A stretch of 64,000 nt of DNA from Cyanobacteria bacterium REEB417. GTDB lineage: Bacteria > Cyanobacteriota > Cyanobacteriia > PCC-6307 > Cyanobiaceae. The position numbers and the translations under genes are program-made. The stretch covers positions 1 to 64,000 of the forward strand of contig JAGWVJ010000004.1 in the NCBI GenBank assembly GCA_018970945.1. The letters run 5' to 3'. The notes beneath the pieces were generated by a model, which made no database searches, was not told where the DNA came from, and worked only from the letters and a program-made list of their open reading frames with translations. Below are positions 42,170 to 51,435 of this stretch, one piece after another (position 1 is the stretch's first letter; every line of letters starts with the position of its first letter).

Positions 42170-44614
42170 TCAGCTCCCGCTGGTGAGCTCAGGATCCCAT
42201 TGCCAGTCGGTGACGTCGGGGGAATCCATGCCGTGCTCATGGGCATAGGAGCGGTTGGCGAGGATCGCCTCTTTCATCCGCTCCTTGATATGGGCGGCGC
42301 GGGAACCAAGACCCGGCACCCGGTCGATCACGTCGATCACCAGGCTGAAGCGATCGATCTGGTTGTTCATCGCCAGCTCCAGCGGCGTGTTGATGTTGCC
42401 CTTCTCCTTGTACCCACGCACGTGGAAATTGGGGTGGTTGGTCCGTCTGTAGGTGAGCCGGTGGATCAGCCAGGGGTAGCCGTGGAAGTTGAAGATCACC
42501 GGCCGGTCTGTGGTGAACAGGCTGTCGAAGTCCCGATCGCTGAGGCCATGGGGGTGTTCGCCGGGCTGGGTGAGGGCGAACAGCTTGACCACGTTGAGCA
42601 CCCGGATCCTGAGCTGGGGGATCTGGCGGCGCAGGATCGCCACGGCTGCCAGGGTCTCCCTGGTCGGAATGTCGCCCGCACAGGCCATCACCACATCGGG
42701 TTCGTCGGGTGCGGTACCGCAGTGGTCATTGCTGGCCCAGCTCCACAGGCCGATGCCCTTGGACACATGGGCCCGGGCCTGCGCAAGGTTCAGGTACTGC
42801 AGGTGCTTCTGCTTGTCGCTGACGATGATGTTGCAGACATTGGGCTCCACCAGGGCCTGTTCGGCCACGGCCAGCAGGCAGTTGGCGTCGGCCGGGAGGT
42901 AGACGCGCACCACCTCGCCGCTCTTGTTGCCGGCCAGGTCGATGAAGCCGGGGTCCTGGTGGGTGAAGCCGTTGTGGTCCTGCCGCCACACCGTGGAACT
43001 GATCAGACAGGTCCAGGGCGCGATCGCGGCCCGCCAGGGGGCGTGGTTGATGCAGCTCTCCAGCCACTTGGCGTGCTGGTTGAACATCGAGGCGATCACG
43101 TGGGCGAAGGCTTCGTAGGTGTGGAAGAAGCCGTAACGCCCGGTGAGCAGATACCCCTCCATCATTCCGACCAGGGTGTGCTCGCTGAGCATCTCGACCA
43201 CCCGGCCGCTGCGGGCCAGTTCGCTGCCCCCCTGCCCGTTGACGCCGGCGTCCTCGGGCAGCAGCCCCTCCATCCACACCTTCTTGCTGCGTTCGTAGAT
43301 CGCCTGCAGGCGGTTGGAGGCTGTCTCGTCGGGCCCGAACACCCGCAGGCTGTCGGGGTTCAGGGCGATGGCATCGCGCAGCAGCTCCCCCAGCACGGCC
43401 GTGTTCTCGTGCTGAACCTGGCCAGGCGCGGGCACCGCCACGGCATAGGTGCTGCTCTGGGGCATGTGCAGCTTGCGGCGCAGCAGGCCACCGTTGGCAT
43501 GGGGGTTGGAGCCCATGCGTCGCTGCCCCACGGGCGAGAGGGCCCGCAGGGCCGGCACCAGGGTGCCGTGGGCGTCAAACAGCTCTTCGGGGCGGTAGCT
43601 GCGCAGCCAGGCCTCCAGCTGCTGCAGCTGGGCCGGGTCGGTTCTGGGGTTGGGCAGCGGCACCTGGTGGCTGCGCCAGAAACCCTCGAGCTTCAGGTCG
43701 CCGAGGAACGCCGGTCCGGTCCAGCCCTTGGGTGAACGCAGCACGACCATGGGCCAGCGGGGCCGCCGGGCTTCGCCGCTGCGACGCGCTTCTGTGCGAA
43801 TCGCGGTGATGCGGTCGATGGCCGCCTCCATGGCGATGGCCATGGCCTGGTGCATGGCCATGGGCTCATGGCCCTCCACGACCAGGGGGTCCCAGCCGTA
43901 GCCGCGCATCAGGCTCGCCAGCTCCTCGCTGGGAATGCGGGCCAGCAGGGTGGGGTTGGCGATCTTGTAGCCGTTGAGGTGCAGCACCGGCAGCACCGCC
44001 CCGTCGCTGATCGGGTTCAGAAACTTGTTGATGTGCCAGCTGGTGGCCAGGGGGCCGGTTTCGGCCTCGCCATCGCCGACGCAGGCCACGGCGATCAGCT
44101 CAGGGTTGTCGAACACCGCCCCGCAGGCGTGGGACAGCACGTAGCCCAGTTCGCCCCCTTCGTGGATGGAGCCGGGGGTCTCCGGGGTGCAGTGGCTGCC
44201 GATGTGGCCGGGAAACGAGAACTGCTTGAAAAAGCGCCGCAGGCCAGCCGCATCCTGGGATTTGTCGGGGTAGATCTCGCTGTAGCTGCCGTCGAGGTAG
44301 GTGGGACCCAGCACCCCGGGTGCCCCATGGCCCGGACCCGACAGATAGATCATGTCGAGGTTGCGCTGCCGGATCAGCCGGTTGGCATGGGTCCAGATGA
44401 AGGCCTGACCGGGACTCGATCCCCAATGGCCCAGCAGTCGGTTCTTGATGTGCTCGGGCCGCAGCGGCTCGTTCAGCAGGGGGTTGTCCTGCAGATAGAT
44501 CATCCCGACCGCCAGGTAATTGGCGGCGCGCCACCAGGCATCGAGGTCCCTCAGGGCCTCGCCCGCGATGGCCTCCCCTGCGATGGCTGTATGGGATTCA
44601 ATGCCGGTGAGCAT
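42170..44614 (-). CDS. xfp: Xylulose-5-phosphate/fructose-6-phosphate phosphoketolase
   Basis: An 814-residue TPP enzyme that splits xylulose-5-P or fructose-6-P with phosphate to acetyl phosphate plus an aldose phosphate. Signatures are YLSGPGHGAPGVLGPTYLDGSYSEIYP, EGGELGYVLSHACGAV, GDGEAETGPLATSWHINKF and RGYKEKGNINTPLELAMNNQIDRFSL. The N-terminus has a short in-frame 15-bp duplication (AIAGEAIAGEAL). It lies upstream of glgP on the same strand and divergent from a cation antiporter. Confidence 0.95.
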   Translation of the reverse strand: MLTGIESHTAIAGEAIAGEALRDLDAWWRAANYLAVGMIYLQDNPLLNEPLRPEHIKNRLLGHWGSSPGQAFIWTHANRLIRQRNLDMIYLSGPGHGAPGVLGPTYLDGSYSEIYPDKSQDAAGLRRFFKQFSFPGHIGSHCTPETPGSIHEGGELGYVLSHACGAVFDNPELIAVACVGDGEAETGPLATSWHINKFLNPISDGAVLPVLHLNGYKIANPTLLARIPSEELASLMRGYGWDPLVVEGHEPMAMHQAMAIAMEAAIDRITAIRTEARRSGEARRPRWPMVVLRSPKGWTGPAFLGDLKLEGFWRSHQVPLPNPRTDPAQLQQLEAWLRSYRPEELFDAHGTLVPALRALSPVGQRRMGSNPHANGGLLRRKLHMPQSSTYAVAVPAPGQVQHENTAVLGELLRDAIALNPDSLRVFGPDETASNRLQAIYERSKKVWMEGLLPEDAGVNGQGGSELARSGRVVEMLSEHTLVGMMEGYLLTGRYGFFHTYEAFAHVIASMFNQHAKWLESCINHAPWRAAIAPWTCLISSTVWRQDHNGFTHQDPGFIDLAGNKSGEVVRVYLPADANCLLAVAEQALVEPNVCNIIVSDKQKHLQYLNLAQARAHVSKGIGLWSWASNDHCGTAPDEPDVVMACAGDIPTRETLAAVAILRRQIPQLRIRVLNVVKLFALTQPGEHPHGLSDRDFDSLFTTDRPVIFNFHGYPWLIHRLTYRRTNHPNFHVRGYKEKGNINTPLELAMNNQIDRFSLVIDVIDRVPGLGSRAAHIKERMKEAILANRSYAHEHGMDSPDVTDWQWDPELTSGS

Positions 44615-44753
44615 CGTTGGTCCGGCCCATGAGGCTTAGCCGGACCGTAGCGATGGATGCCGTGGCTGGAGCCTGCACAGGGTTAAAGATCAGCGAGCAA
44701 GGACCTGGACGACCGGTCGTAGGGTCACGCCATACCGGCCATCGCCGCATCTG

Positions 44754-46109
44754 ATGCTCCTGGATCCGCTTCTGCTCGAGATCGGCAACCACCAGCGTGA
44801 GGTCGCTGAGACCCTGATTTCAGTGGGCGAGTACCTGGTGATTTTTGTGGCGGCCCGTGCCATGGCCGAACTGATGGTGCGCCTGCAGCTGCCCACGATC
44901 CTCGGGGAGCTGGTGGCCGGCGTGATCATCGGCGCCTCTGGCCTGCATCTGATCCTGCCGCCCGAGACCCACGCCCAGCTCAGTGGCTGGCTGGCGCAGT
45001 TCGTCGGCAACCTCTCCGACCTGTCAGCGGCTCAGGTGGGAGAGATCTACAGCGAGACCTTCCCCAACCTGCAGGCGGTGGCCCGGCTGGGTCTCTACGC
45101 CCTGCTGTTTCTCACCGGGCTCGAAAGCGAGCTCGATGAGCTGGTGGCGGTGGGCCTGCAGGCCACGACCGTGGCCATCACCGGCGTGGTGCTGCCCTTT
45201 GCCATGGGCACGGCCGGTCTCCATTATCTGTTCCATGTGCCGTTGATCCCGGCAATCTTTGCCGGTGCGGCCATGACCGCCACCAGCATCGGCATCACTG
45301 CCAGTGTGTTCGGGGAGTTGAAGTTCCTCAAAACCCGCGAGGGCCAGACCGTGATCGGTGCGGCCGTGCTCGACGACATCCTCGGCATCGTGATCCTGGC
45401 GGTGGTGGTGGCCCTGGCGGCCGGTGAGGGTTTCACCCTGGCGCCGGTTCTCAAGCTGATCACCGCTGCCGGTCTCTTTGTGGCGGCGGCCCTGTTCCTG
45501 AGCCGCACCGCCGCCCCGGCCTTCGATTGGTGCATCGATCAGCTCAGGGCGCCGGGCGATGTGGTCGTGGCCGGGTTTCTGGTGCTGACCGGTTGTTGCT
45601 TTGCCGCCCAGGCCATCGGCCTGGAGGCCGCTCTGGGAGCCTTTGCCGGTGGCCTGATTCTCAGCGGATCGCGCCGCTCCCAAGAGATTCAACAGCTCGT
45701 CAAACCGCTGGTGGCCCTGTTTGCCACGGTCTTCTTCGTGCTGATCGGCACCAACATGGACCTGTCGGTGCTCAACCCGTTTGAACCCGCCAACCGGGAA
45801 GGCCTGATCGTGGCCGCCTTCCTGTTGACTGTGGCGATTGTCGGCAAGCTCGCCGCAGGCTGGAGCTATGTCAGCAAGGTCAAGACCAATCGCCTGGTGG
45901 TGGGGCTCGGCATGATGCCACGCGGCGAGGTCGGTCTGATTTTTCTGGGTCTGGGCACCCAGGCGGGCATCCTCACCCCTGCGCTCGAGGCGGCGATTCT
46001 GGTGATGGTGATCGGTACCACCTTCCTGGCGCCGATTCTGCTCAGACTGGTGCTGGCAGGCCAGCCTGGAGCTCCGGAGCTTGACCCCCTCGCCGAAATC
46101 CCCACCTGA
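44754..46109 (+). CDS. CPA2-family cation:proton antiporter
   Basis: A 451-residue protein with about 12-13 membrane helices and the Na+/H+ exchanger domain. Conserved pieces are LPTILGELVAGVIIGASGL, ALLFLTGLESELDEL, ATSIGITASVFGELKFLKTREGQTVIGAAVLDDILGIVILAVV (with the paired acidic residues DD of the ion site) and GMMPRGEVGLIFLGLG. No cytoplasmic TrkA domain is attached. It resembles NhaS3-like cyanobacterial antiporters; the ion (Na+ or K+) is not proved. It overlaps the next gene by 29 bp. Confidence 0.88.
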   Translation: MLLDPLLLEIGNHQREVAETLISVGEYLVIFVAARAMAELMVRLQLPTILGELVAGVIIGASGLHLILPPETHAQLSGWLAQFVGNLSDLSAAQVGEIYSETFPNLQAVARLGLYALLFLTGLESELDELVAVGLQATTVAITGVVLPFAMGTAGLHYLFHVPLIPAIFAGAAMTATSIGITASVFGELKFLKTREGQTVIGAAVLDDILGIVILAVVVALAAGEGFTLAPVLKLITAAGLFVAAALFLSRTAAPAFDWCIDQLRAPGDVVVAGFLVLTGCCFAAQAIGLEAALGAFAGGLILSGSRRSQEIQQLVKPLVALFATVFFVLIGTNMDLSVLNPFEPANREGLIVAAFLLTVAIVGKLAAGWSYVSKVKTNRLVVGLGMMPRGEVGLIFLGLGTQAGILTPALEAAILVMVIGTTFLAPILLRLVLAGQPGAPELDPLAEIPT

Positions 46110-46632
46110 CAACCTGCTCGCCCGCTGGGGTTTCAGCTGGCCCGGTCTGCGCGACAACCGCCATGGGGAGTGGTGGTTGGCGGCCCAGCTGCTGCTGATC
46201 GCCGCGCACCTGCTGCCCCCCTGGCCGGCCCCTGGCAGCTGGGGGTATGCCTGGCCCCTGCCGCTGGCCATCGGCGGCGCGGTGGTGTTGCTGCTGGGTC
46301 TGGGGCTGGCCGTCCAGGCCTTTCTCCATCTGGGGGCCAGTCTCAGCCCCCTGCCCCAGCCCATGGCCGGCGCTGCCTTGGTGACCACCGGGGCCTATGG
46401 GCGCTGCCGGCATCCGCTGTATCAGGCGATCCTGCTGTGCTCGCTGGGGGTGAGCCTGGCCCTGGGCAGCCTGCTGCACCTGGGTCTGGGCCTGGCCCTG
46501 GTGCTCGTGCTGGCGGGCAAGGCGCGTCGTGAGGAGCGGGCACTGCTGGCCCTGCATCCCGGCTATGCCGACTACCGGGCGGTCACACCCGCCATCATGC
46601 CCGGACTCCCCTGGTTGGATTGGCGCACGTGA
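46081..46632 (+). CDS. Isoprenylcysteine methyltransferase-like membrane protein
   Basis: A 183-residue membrane protein of the ICMT/PEMT type. Several hydrophobic helices precede the SAM-binding signature GAYGRCRHPLYQAILL and the C-terminal RREERALLALHPGYADYRAVTPAIMPGLPWL. Bacterial members methylate unknown membrane substrates. The start is a TTG at 46081 inside the antiporter gene, and its stop overlaps the next gene (GTGA), so the three appear co-translated. The start is the least certain point. Confidence 0.78.
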   Translation: MTPSPKSPPDNLLARWGFSWPGLRDNRHGEWWLAAQLLLIAAHLLPPWPAPGSWGYAWPLPLAIGGAVVLLLGLGLAVQAFLHLGASLSPLPQPMAGAALVTTGAYGRCRHPLYQAILLCSLGVSLALGSLLHLGLGLALVLVLAGKARREERALLALHPGYADYRAVTPAIMPGLPWLDWRT

Positions 46633-47603
46633 GCATCGGCGTGAACACCTGGCAGTTTCTGGATCACAGCGTGCACGCGGTCCAGGCTTCCCCCGAGCGC
46701 CCGACCGGTCCGGCGCTGCTGCTGGTGCACGGATTCGGTGCCTCCACCGACCACTGGCGCCACAACCTGCCGGTGCTGGCCCGCACCCACGAGGTGCACG
46801 CCATCGACCTGCTGGGCTTCGGCCGCAGCGCCAAACCTGCCGGGCTCACCTATGGCGGGGCGCTCTGGTGCGACCAGTTGGCCGCCTACGTGCGCGAGCG
46901 CATCGGCCGTCCCACGGTGCTCGTGGGCAATTCGCTGGGGGGCTTCGCCGCGCTGGCCGCGGGGGTGGCCCTGGGTGATCAGTCCGCCGGTGTGGTGCTG
47001 CTCAATGCCGCCGGGCCGTTTTCCGACGAGCAGGCTCCGCCCAAGGGCTGGGGTGCGATCGCCCGCCAGACGATCGGTGGCGCCCTGCTCAAGAGTCCCG
47101 TGCTGCAGCGGCTGTTGTTTGAGAATCTGCGGCGCCCTGCGACGGTGCGCCGCACCCTGAACCAGGTGTACATCGACCGCACCAATGTCGACGAGGAGCT
47201 GGTGCAGGCGATCCTGCGGCCCTCACGCGATCCGGGCGCCTTCGGGGTGTTTCGCACGGTCTTTGACATCCCCCGGGGCCAGCCCCTCGATACGCTGTTT
47301 GCCCAGCTGGGTTGCCCGCTGCTGCTGCTCTGGGGCATCCGTGACCCCTGGATCAACGCGCCCGGCCGGCGGGCGGCGTTTCAACGGCACGCCCCGGCGC
47401 GCACCAGCGAGGTGGTGCTCGAGGCGGGTCACTGCCCCCACGATGAGGTGCCCGACCAGGTCAACCGCGAGCTGCTGGGCTGGTTGGCCGCGCTGGCAGC
47501 CGACCCCGACGCCGACCCAGGGCCCGTCGTCAGCCCGCAGGCTGCGTCACACCCGGCAGACGGCCCCGAGCCAGCTGTTGCTTTGGGTCGAACTGGCGTT
47601 TGA
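46629..47603 (+). CDS. Alpha/beta hydrolase
   Basis: A 324-residue alpha/beta hydrolase. The oxyanion region is LLLVHGFGAS, the nucleophile serine is in LVGNSLGGFAA, the acid is in LLLWGIRDPWI and the histidine in LEAGHCPHDEVPDQVN, so the catalytic triad is complete. The substrate is unknown; similar cyanobacterial and plastid proteins occur near pigment and lipid genes. The GTG at 46629 overlaps the preceding stop; the track uses a TTG at 46620. The last 74 bp overlap glcE on the other strand. Confidence 0.85.
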   Translation: MSIGVNTWQFLDHSVHAVQASPERPTGPALLLVHGFGASTDHWRHNLPVLARTHEVHAIDLLGFGRSAKPAGLTYGGALWCDQLAAYVRERIGRPTVLVGNSLGGFAALAAGVALGDQSAGVVLLNAAGPFSDEQAPPKGWGAIARQTIGGALLKSPVLQRLLFENLRRPATVRRTLNQVYIDRTNVDEELVQAILRPSRDPGAFGVFRTVFDIPRGQPLDTLFAQLGCPLLLLWGIRDPWINAPGRRAAFQRHAPARTSEVVLEAGHCPHDEVPDQVNRELLGWLAALAADPDADPGPVVSPQAASHPADGPEPAVALGRTGV

Positions 47604-48708
47604 CAGCTTCGATCAAGGGTCTGGCCGGCGCGTCGAGCCAGGCCGGGACCGGTTCGCTGCCGGCAGCGGGCGTGGGCTGGCGCAACACGCTCAGGTAGCC
47701 CCCCAGCGCCTGGCAGCATCGCCGCAGCGCCTCGACCCGGTGCCGGGCCAGCGTTGCCCCACTGGCCCAGCCGTCGCCGATGCCGCTGCCGGCCGCCAGC
47801 CACAGCGGCACCCCCTGAAGGGCGTCGCTCGCCAGCAGCGTGCAGGCCTGGGCGGGTGGCACCGCCAGCCGCAGCAGCCAGGCGGTGGCGCCGCTGCCCA
47901 GTTCGGCGTCGAGCAGATCCGCGGCAGCGTCGTCGTCGAGCACCTCAAGATCCGGTGCGTGCTCGCTGATGCAGGCGATCTGTTCGTCAAGGGTGGTGGC
48001 GTCGATGCTGGCGAGGCTCAGCAGCAGCAGGGGCTGGTCGCGCCGGCCGGCGGCGGCGGCCAGGCTGCCGCTCCACAGGTCGATGCGTTCCGGACTCAGG
48101 CTGGCGTTGAGCAGCCAGCGGCTCAGCTCCTGCAGGGTGCTGAGCTCGCCCTGCACCACAAGGCAGCGCCGCTGCGGCGGCAGCGGCTGGGTGCGCAGGG
48201 TCACCTCGGTGATCAGCGCGAGTGATCCCCAGCTGCCCGTGAGCAGACGCATCAGGTCGTAGCCCGCCACGTTCTTGACGACCTGGCCGCCGGCGCGGGC
48301 CAGCACGCCGTCGCTGCGCAGCAGCTGGATGCCCAGCAGCTGATCGCGCAGGCCCATGTAGCGCTGGCGGTAGCCACCGCTGAGCCCGCGGGCAATCAGG
48401 CCGCCGATGCTGGTGCCGGGGCGGCCCCAGGGCCGATCGACGCTCAACCACTGGCGCTGGGCTGCCAGCACCTGCTGCAGCTCGGCCAGGGGCGTTCCCG
48501 CTGCCACCGTCACGGTGAAGTCGTCGGGGTTGTGGCTGCGAATGCCACCCAGTGCCCGACCACTGATCACCAGGCTGTCGGCCTGCACCGGCGAACCCCA
48601 GTCGAGCCTGCTGCCCAGACCCGAAGGCAGCCAGGGCTTGGCGTCGGCGTGCAGCTGCCGCACCTGCTCCTGCAGTGCTCTCAGGGTCGGGGGTGCAAGA
48701 ACCTTCAC
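47530..48708 (-). CDS. glcE: Glycolate oxidase/dehydrogenase FAD-binding subunit GlcE
   Basis: A 392-residue FAD (PCMH-type) protein, partner of GlcD and GlcF in oxidising photorespiratory glycolate to glyoxylate. Motifs are HNPDDFTVTVAAGTPLAELQQVL, WLSVDRPWGRPGTSIGGLIARGLSG, LLRSDGVLARAGGQVVKNVAGYDLMRLLTGSWGSLALITEVTLR and the C-terminal VKRQFDPKQQL. The GTG at 48708 is 14 bp from the divergent kinase ATG, so a 43-residue track extension is rejected. GlcD is not in this window. Confidence 0.9.
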   Translation of the reverse strand: MKVLAPPTLRALQEQVRQLHADAKPWLPSGLGSRLDWGSPVQADSLVISGRALGGIRSHNPDDFTVTVAAGTPLAELQQVLAAQRQWLSVDRPWGRPGTSIGGLIARGLSGGYRQRYMGLRDQLLGIQLLRSDGVLARAGGQVVKNVAGYDLMRLLTGSWGSLALITEVTLRTQPLPPQRRCLVVQGELSTLQELSRWLLNASLSPERIDLWSGSLAAAAGRRDQPLLLLSLASIDATTLDEQIACISEHAPDLEVLDDDAAADLLDAELGSGATAWLLRLAVPPAQACTLLASDALQGVPLWLAAGSGIGDGWASGATLARHRVEALRRCCQALGGYLSVLRQPTPAAGSEPVPAWLDAPARPLIEAVKRQFDPKQQLARGRLPGVTQPAG

Positions 48709-48722
48709 GGCACGATGGTGCC

Positions 48723-50150
48723 ATGAAGGTTGTGGTGTTCGACGACGACCCCACCGGCTCCCAGACGGTGCACGGTTGTCCGCTGCTGCTGCGGACCGAT
48801 GCCACGGCCTTGCGCCAGGGCCTGCAGCACCCGTCACCGCTGCTGTTTGTGCTGGCCAACAGCCGCGCGCTCGAGCCCGCTGTGGCGCGTGAGCGGGTCG
48901 CCGGCATCTGCCGCAGCCTGGACGAGGCCCTGAGACGGATTGCCGCCGAGGACGCCAGGTTGGCCGCCCGCCTGCGGCCCCTGGTGCTGGTGAGCCGGGG
49001 CGATTCGACCCTGCGGGGCCATTTCCCCCTTGAACTGGAGGTGATCGAGCAGGAGTTGCTGGGCGGGCCGGATGCCGTCGATGCCCGCTTTCTGGTGCCG
49101 GCCTTTCTGCCCGGTGGGCGCACCACCGTTGATGGCATCCACCTGCTGCATGGCCAGCCGGTGCACACCAGTGCCTTTGGCCGCGACGGCCTGTTCGGCT
49201 TTGACACCAGCGACCTGGCGGCCTACATCGAAGCCAAGAGCGGTGGCCGGGTGCCGGCGGCGGCGGTGCAGCGCCTCGCGCTCGCCGAGCTCGAGGCCGA
49301 TCCCGAAGCCTTGACGGCCCGGCTGGCGGCTCTGCCCTCCGGGGCCTGGGTGGTGGTGGATGCGGTGCGGCCCCGGCACCTGGCGGCGTTTGCTGCGGCA
49401 GCGCTGGCGCTGATGACGCCTGCCGCTGCGACGCGCTGGCGGCGGCCGCGGCGGTTTCTGTTCCAGTCGGCCGCCAGCCTGCTCAATGCCCTGGTGGAGC
49501 CGGAGCTGGGTGCGCCGCCCCTGGCTGGGGCCCGACTGGCTGCCCTGCGCCGCCGCGACGGCTGCGGCCGGCCCGGGCCCGGGCTGGTGCTGGTGGGCTC
49601 CCATGTGCCCCTGGCCGATGCCCAGCTGGCCCACCTGCTGGCGGTTGACCCCCGCTGCCGGTTGATCGAGATCGAGGTGTCCCGGCTGGCCCGTGTGCTG
49701 GAGGGGCCTGCCCCCGGCGAGCTGCTGGCTTCGCTCGAGGGCGCCTGGCTCGCCCGCCTGCGTCAGGTTCTTGACGCGGGCCAGACCCCGGTGCTGGCCA
49801 GCTCCAGGGGTGAGCTGCCCTGCCGCAGCAGCAGCGAGCGCCGCCGCCTGGGCCTGGAGCTGGCGGCGTTGATGGCCCGCTTGGTGGGGGCCCTGGCCCC
49901 CCGGCTCGGTTTTGTGCTCAGCAAGGGGGGGATCACCAGCCACACCCTGCTCGAGAGCGGCCTGGGCTGCAGCGCCGTGGCCCTGCAGGGTCAGCTGCTG
50001 CCGGGGCTCTCGCTGGTGCTGGCGGGCGATCTGCCGGTGCTCACCTGTCCGGGGAATCTGGGGGATGCCCAGACACTGCAGCAGGCCCTGGCGCTGATGC
50101 AGGCAGAGCAGCCCCGGACAGGGCCAGGGCCAGGGCCGCCAGGCTGCTGA
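48723..50150 (+). CDS. Four-carbon acid sugar kinase family protein (DUF1537)
   Basis: A 475-residue kinase of the OtnK/DUF1537 family, whose studied members phosphorylate D-threonate or D-erythronate. The N-terminal domain starts VVVFDDDPTGSQTVHGCPLLL and has VSRGDSTLRGHFPLELEVIE and VPAFLPGGRTTVDGIHLL. The C-terminal nucleotide domain contains LVLVGSHVPLADAQL, FVLSKGGITSHTLLESGL and TCPGNLGD. The usual dehydrogenase and aldolase partners are absent; instead it sits among glycolate oxidation genes. Its last 110 bp overlap the permease gene end on the opposite strand. Confidence 0.85.
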   Translation: MKVVVFDDDPTGSQTVHGCPLLLRTDATALRQGLQHPSPLLFVLANSRALEPAVARERVAGICRSLDEALRRIAAEDARLAARLRPLVLVSRGDSTLRGHFPLELEVIEQELLGGPDAVDARFLVPAFLPGGRTTVDGIHLLHGQPVHTSAFGRDGLFGFDTSDLAAYIEAKSGGRVPAAAVQRLALAELEADPEALTARLAALPSGAWVVVDAVRPRHLAAFAAAALALMTPAAATRWRRPRRFLFQSAASLLNALVEPELGAPPLAGARLAALRRRDGCGRPGPGLVLVGSHVPLADAQLAHLLAVDPRCRLIEIEVSRLARVLEGPAPGELLASLEGAWLARLRQVLDAGQTPVLASSRGELPCRSSSERRRLGLELAALMARLVGALAPRLGFVLSKGGITSHTLLESGLGCSAVALQGQLLPGLSLVLAGDLPVLTCPGNLGDAQTLQQALALMQAEQPRTGPGPGPPGC

Positions 50151-51432
50151 GCGGGTCGGCGGTCACCGCGGCCAGCACGAACGCCATGGATCCAGCGGCG
50201 ATCAGCAGCGGGGTCAGGGGGTAGCCCCAGCAGCCAAAGGGCCGCTGCAACGCGGGTTCCTGCAGCCTCAGGGCCAGCAGCGAGGCCATGCCGATCAGCG
50301 GCAACCCCACGTAGAGGACCGCCCCCATGGCCAGCAACCGCTCGAAGCTGCCGAGCAGCACCAGGGCGGCGGCGCTGGCCGCGGTCAGCAGCAGCCCCGC
50401 CGCCGGGGTGCCGCCGCTGTTGACGACGGCGAGGGCCGGCAGCGGCAGCAGTCCTGCTTCGGCCAGCCCATAGAGAATGCGGGGAGCCGCCATGATCGCG
50501 GTGTTGACCAGTCCGAGCAGGGCCACCAGGGCCACCACGCTGATCACCAGGCCGCCGGCGCTGCCGATCAGCACGGTGGCCGCCGTGGCTGCCGGCAGGC
50601 TGGAATGTGCCAGGGCCTCCAGCGGCAACACCCGCAGCAGGCCCGCATTGACCAGCAGATAGAGCGCCAGCACCGCCAGCACCCCGCCGATCAGCGAACG
50701 CGGCAGGTCCCGTGCCGGCTCGCTGAACTCTTCGGCGAAGTAGATCGGGCTGGCCCAGCCGTCGTAGGTGGTGATCACCCCCTGCAGGGCCACCACCGCC
50801 GGCAGCAGCAGGGCCGCACCGCCGGGGATGCCCGGGGCGGGGTCCATGGTCGCCGCCAGCGGCGCCGTGCCTGCGCCGGGGTGCAGCACGAAGCAGGCGA
50901 CCACCAGCACCGTGAACGCTCCTGCCTTGGCCAGGCTGAGCAGTTCCTGGCTGGCGCTGCCCGCCCTGACCCCCCGCAGCTGGATCACGCTGAACAGGCC
51001 GATCACGGCCAGAGCCAGGGCCTTCGAACCCAGCCCGGCAGGCAGCAGGGCGTCGGGGAGCAGGGCGGCGCCATAGTCGCCGGCGGTGGTGGCCACCCAG
51101 GCCAGGCCGATGCAATGGGCCAGCCAGTCGGTCCAGCCGGTGACCAGCCCCATCCGCCGCCCGAAGGCGCGCTCGGCGTAGACCCACCAGCCGCCGGCCC
51201 GTGGCAGGGCGGCGGCCAGCTCGGCCACGGCCACGGCCCCCAGCAGGGCGTACAGGCCGCCGACGATCCAGACGGCCCAGATCAGCCAGCGATCGCCCAG
51301 CTGGGCGGCGACCAGGCCCGGGGTGCGCAGGATGCCCGCGCCGATGGTGCCGCCGACGGCCCCCGCCAGCCCGAAGCCCAGTCCCAGGACGCTCTGGAGG
51401 CGGCCGGGACTGGTGGCTGCAGGCGTGGCCAT
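50041..51432 (-). CDS. APC-family amino acid permease
   Basis: A 463-residue permease with about 12 membrane helices. The amino acid/polyamine/organocation pattern is clear: GAVGGTIGAGILRTPGLVA in helix 1, AVAELAAALPRAGGWWVYAERAFGRRMGLVTGW, then QGVITTYDGWASPIYFAEEFSEPARDLPRSLIGG. The solute cannot be deduced. It follows glcF by 3 bp on the same strand, so glcF and this gene form a pair. The C-terminal tail lies in the overlap with the DUF1537 kinase. Confidence 0.88.
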   Translation of the reverse strand: MATPAATSPGRLQSVLGLGFGLAGAVGGTIGAGILRTPGLVAAQLGDRWLIWAVWIVGGLYALLGAVAVAELAAALPRAGGWWVYAERAFGRRMGLVTGWTDWLAHCIGLAWVATTAGDYGAALLPDALLPAGLGSKALALAVIGLFSVIQLRGVRAGSASQELLSLAKAGAFTVLVVACFVLHPGAGTAPLAATMDPAPGIPGGAALLLPAVVALQGVITTYDGWASPIYFAEEFSEPARDLPRSLIGGVLAVLALYLLVNAGLLRVLPLEALAHSSLPAATAATVLIGSAGGLVISVVALVALLGLVNTAIMAAPRILYGLAEAGLLPLPALAVVNSGGTPAAGLLLTAASAAALVLLGSFERLLAMGAVLYVGLPLIGMASLLALRLQEPALQRPFGCWGYPLTPLLIAAGSMAFVLAAVTADPLSSLAALALALSGAALPASAPGPAAVSGHPPDSPDR

Positions 51433-51435
51433 CGG

